DNA of 13,880 nt from Betaproteobacteria bacterium (lineage in GTDB: Bacteria > Pseudomonadota > Gammaproteobacteria > Burkholderiales > Usitatibacteraceae), in contig JAAOZZ010000076.1 of assembly GCA_012274175.1 (NCBI GenBank), forward strand, positions 1 to 13,880, read 5' to 3'. Both the position numbers and the translations under genes were made by a program. This document shows, one piece after another, positions 13,659 through 13,880 of this stretch; position 1 is the first letter of the stretch, and each line of letters starts with the position of its first letter. The notes beneath the pieces were generated by a model. It was not told the origin of the DNA. It searched no databases and saw nothing but the letters and a program-made list of their open reading frames with translations.

Positions 13659-13880
13659 CTATGCCGCCTCGAGCGTGGCCCGCGCCACCTTGCTGCAGAA
13701 GATCGTGTGCAGGGTGGCCATGAGTGTGACGACGTCGGCGCTCCCGAGGGAGTAGAACACCGTCTGGCGCACGCGCCGGCTCGTCACCACCGACTCGCGC
13801 CGCAGCACCGCGAGGTGCTGGGAGATTCCGGACTGGCTCAAGCCCACCGCGCGCTCGAGCTCGCCCACGGAGCGCTCGCC
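13659..13880 (-). CDS. ArsR-family regulator of BigR/SqrR type, C-terminal part
   Basis: The frame is open to the right edge and stops at TAG 13661-13659, giving 73 visible C-terminal residues. It starts GERSVGELERAVGLSQSGISQHLAVLRR, the ArsR-type winged helix-turn-helix with recognition helix SQSGISQHLAVLR, then the wing RRVRQTVFYSL, then a last helix VVTLMATLHTIFC. The cysteine in TIFC sits where BigR/SqrR-type persulfide and sulfide sensors have their second reactive cysteine. The first would be in the missing N-terminal part, so sensing chemistry cannot be confirmed. No metal-binding ELCVCD motif is visible in this part. It converges on the permease-peptidase gene with only ten bases between the stop codons. 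The GTG at 13868 is an internal codon, not a convincing start. Confidence 0.85.
   Translation of the reverse strand, partial: GERSVGELERAVGLSQSGISQHLAVLRRESVVTSRRVRQTVFYSLGSADVVTLMATLHTIFCSKVARATLEAA

Noticed and set aside
13653..13667. A small GCGGC/GCCGC inverted repeat between the converging stop codons
   Set aside because: Five-base arms in GC-rich DNA are expected by chance and there is no T tract on either strand.

Overview
The window is GC-rich bacterial DNA with dense, mostly operon-packed genes. It looks like a chromosomal piece of a sulfur-oxidizing proteobacterium, most likely a beta- or gammaproteobacterium. The main reason is a complete aprM-aprB-aprA cluster (dissimilatory adenylylsulfate reductase with its AprM membrane partner, the arrangement known from sulfur oxidizers). 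A DsrE2-type sulfur-carrier gene and two regulators from families that include persulfide sensors support this. The taxonomic call is inference from gene content and composition.

Layout. (1) 1-465, plus strand: the 3' end of a beta-propeller repeat protein, less GC-rich than the rest. (2) 466-752: a short region between two converging transcription units, with only a weak small ORF and a small hairpin. (3) 753-5053, minus strand: aprM, aprB, aprA, then a 103-aa unknown protein, a SlyD/FKBP-type prolyl isomerase and a 52-aa unknown protein. A dispersed-repeat-like palindrome lies between the unknown protein and the isomerase. (4) 5121-5921, minus strand: a YfcE-type metallophosphoesterase preceded by a CsoR-family repressor. 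(5) 5922-6152: a divergent control region with two ATACCC/GGGTAT-type palindromes. (6) 6153-8136, plus strand: dsrE2 and an OmpP1/FadL-type outer-membrane channel. (7) 8137-8287: two strong hairpins. (8) 8288-13648, plus strand: a cyclic-nucleotide-binding/DUF1003 membrane protein, an ABC ATPase, and a 1200-residue ABC permease fused to an M1-type metallopeptidase. (9) 13659-13880, minus strand: the C-terminal part of an ArsR-family regulator of BigR/SqrR type, running off the window.

How the parts may work together. AprBA converts sulfite plus AMP to APS during sulfur oxidation and passes electrons to the membrane through AprM. The DsrE2 protein probably handles protein-bound persulfide sulfur. 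The CsoR-type repressor beside it has two cysteines but lacks the histidine ligand of copper, nickel and formaldehyde sensors, so it may sense persulfide and control dsrE2 and the FadL-type channel. The most interesting hypothesis here is a small persulfide-controlled unit for moving hydrophobic or zero-valent sulfur: repressor, sulfur carrier and outer-membrane channel, next to the apr operon. The ABC/peptidase-fusion unit looks like a separate system of unknown substrate.

No tRNA, rRNA, CRISPR array, transposase or replication origin was seen.
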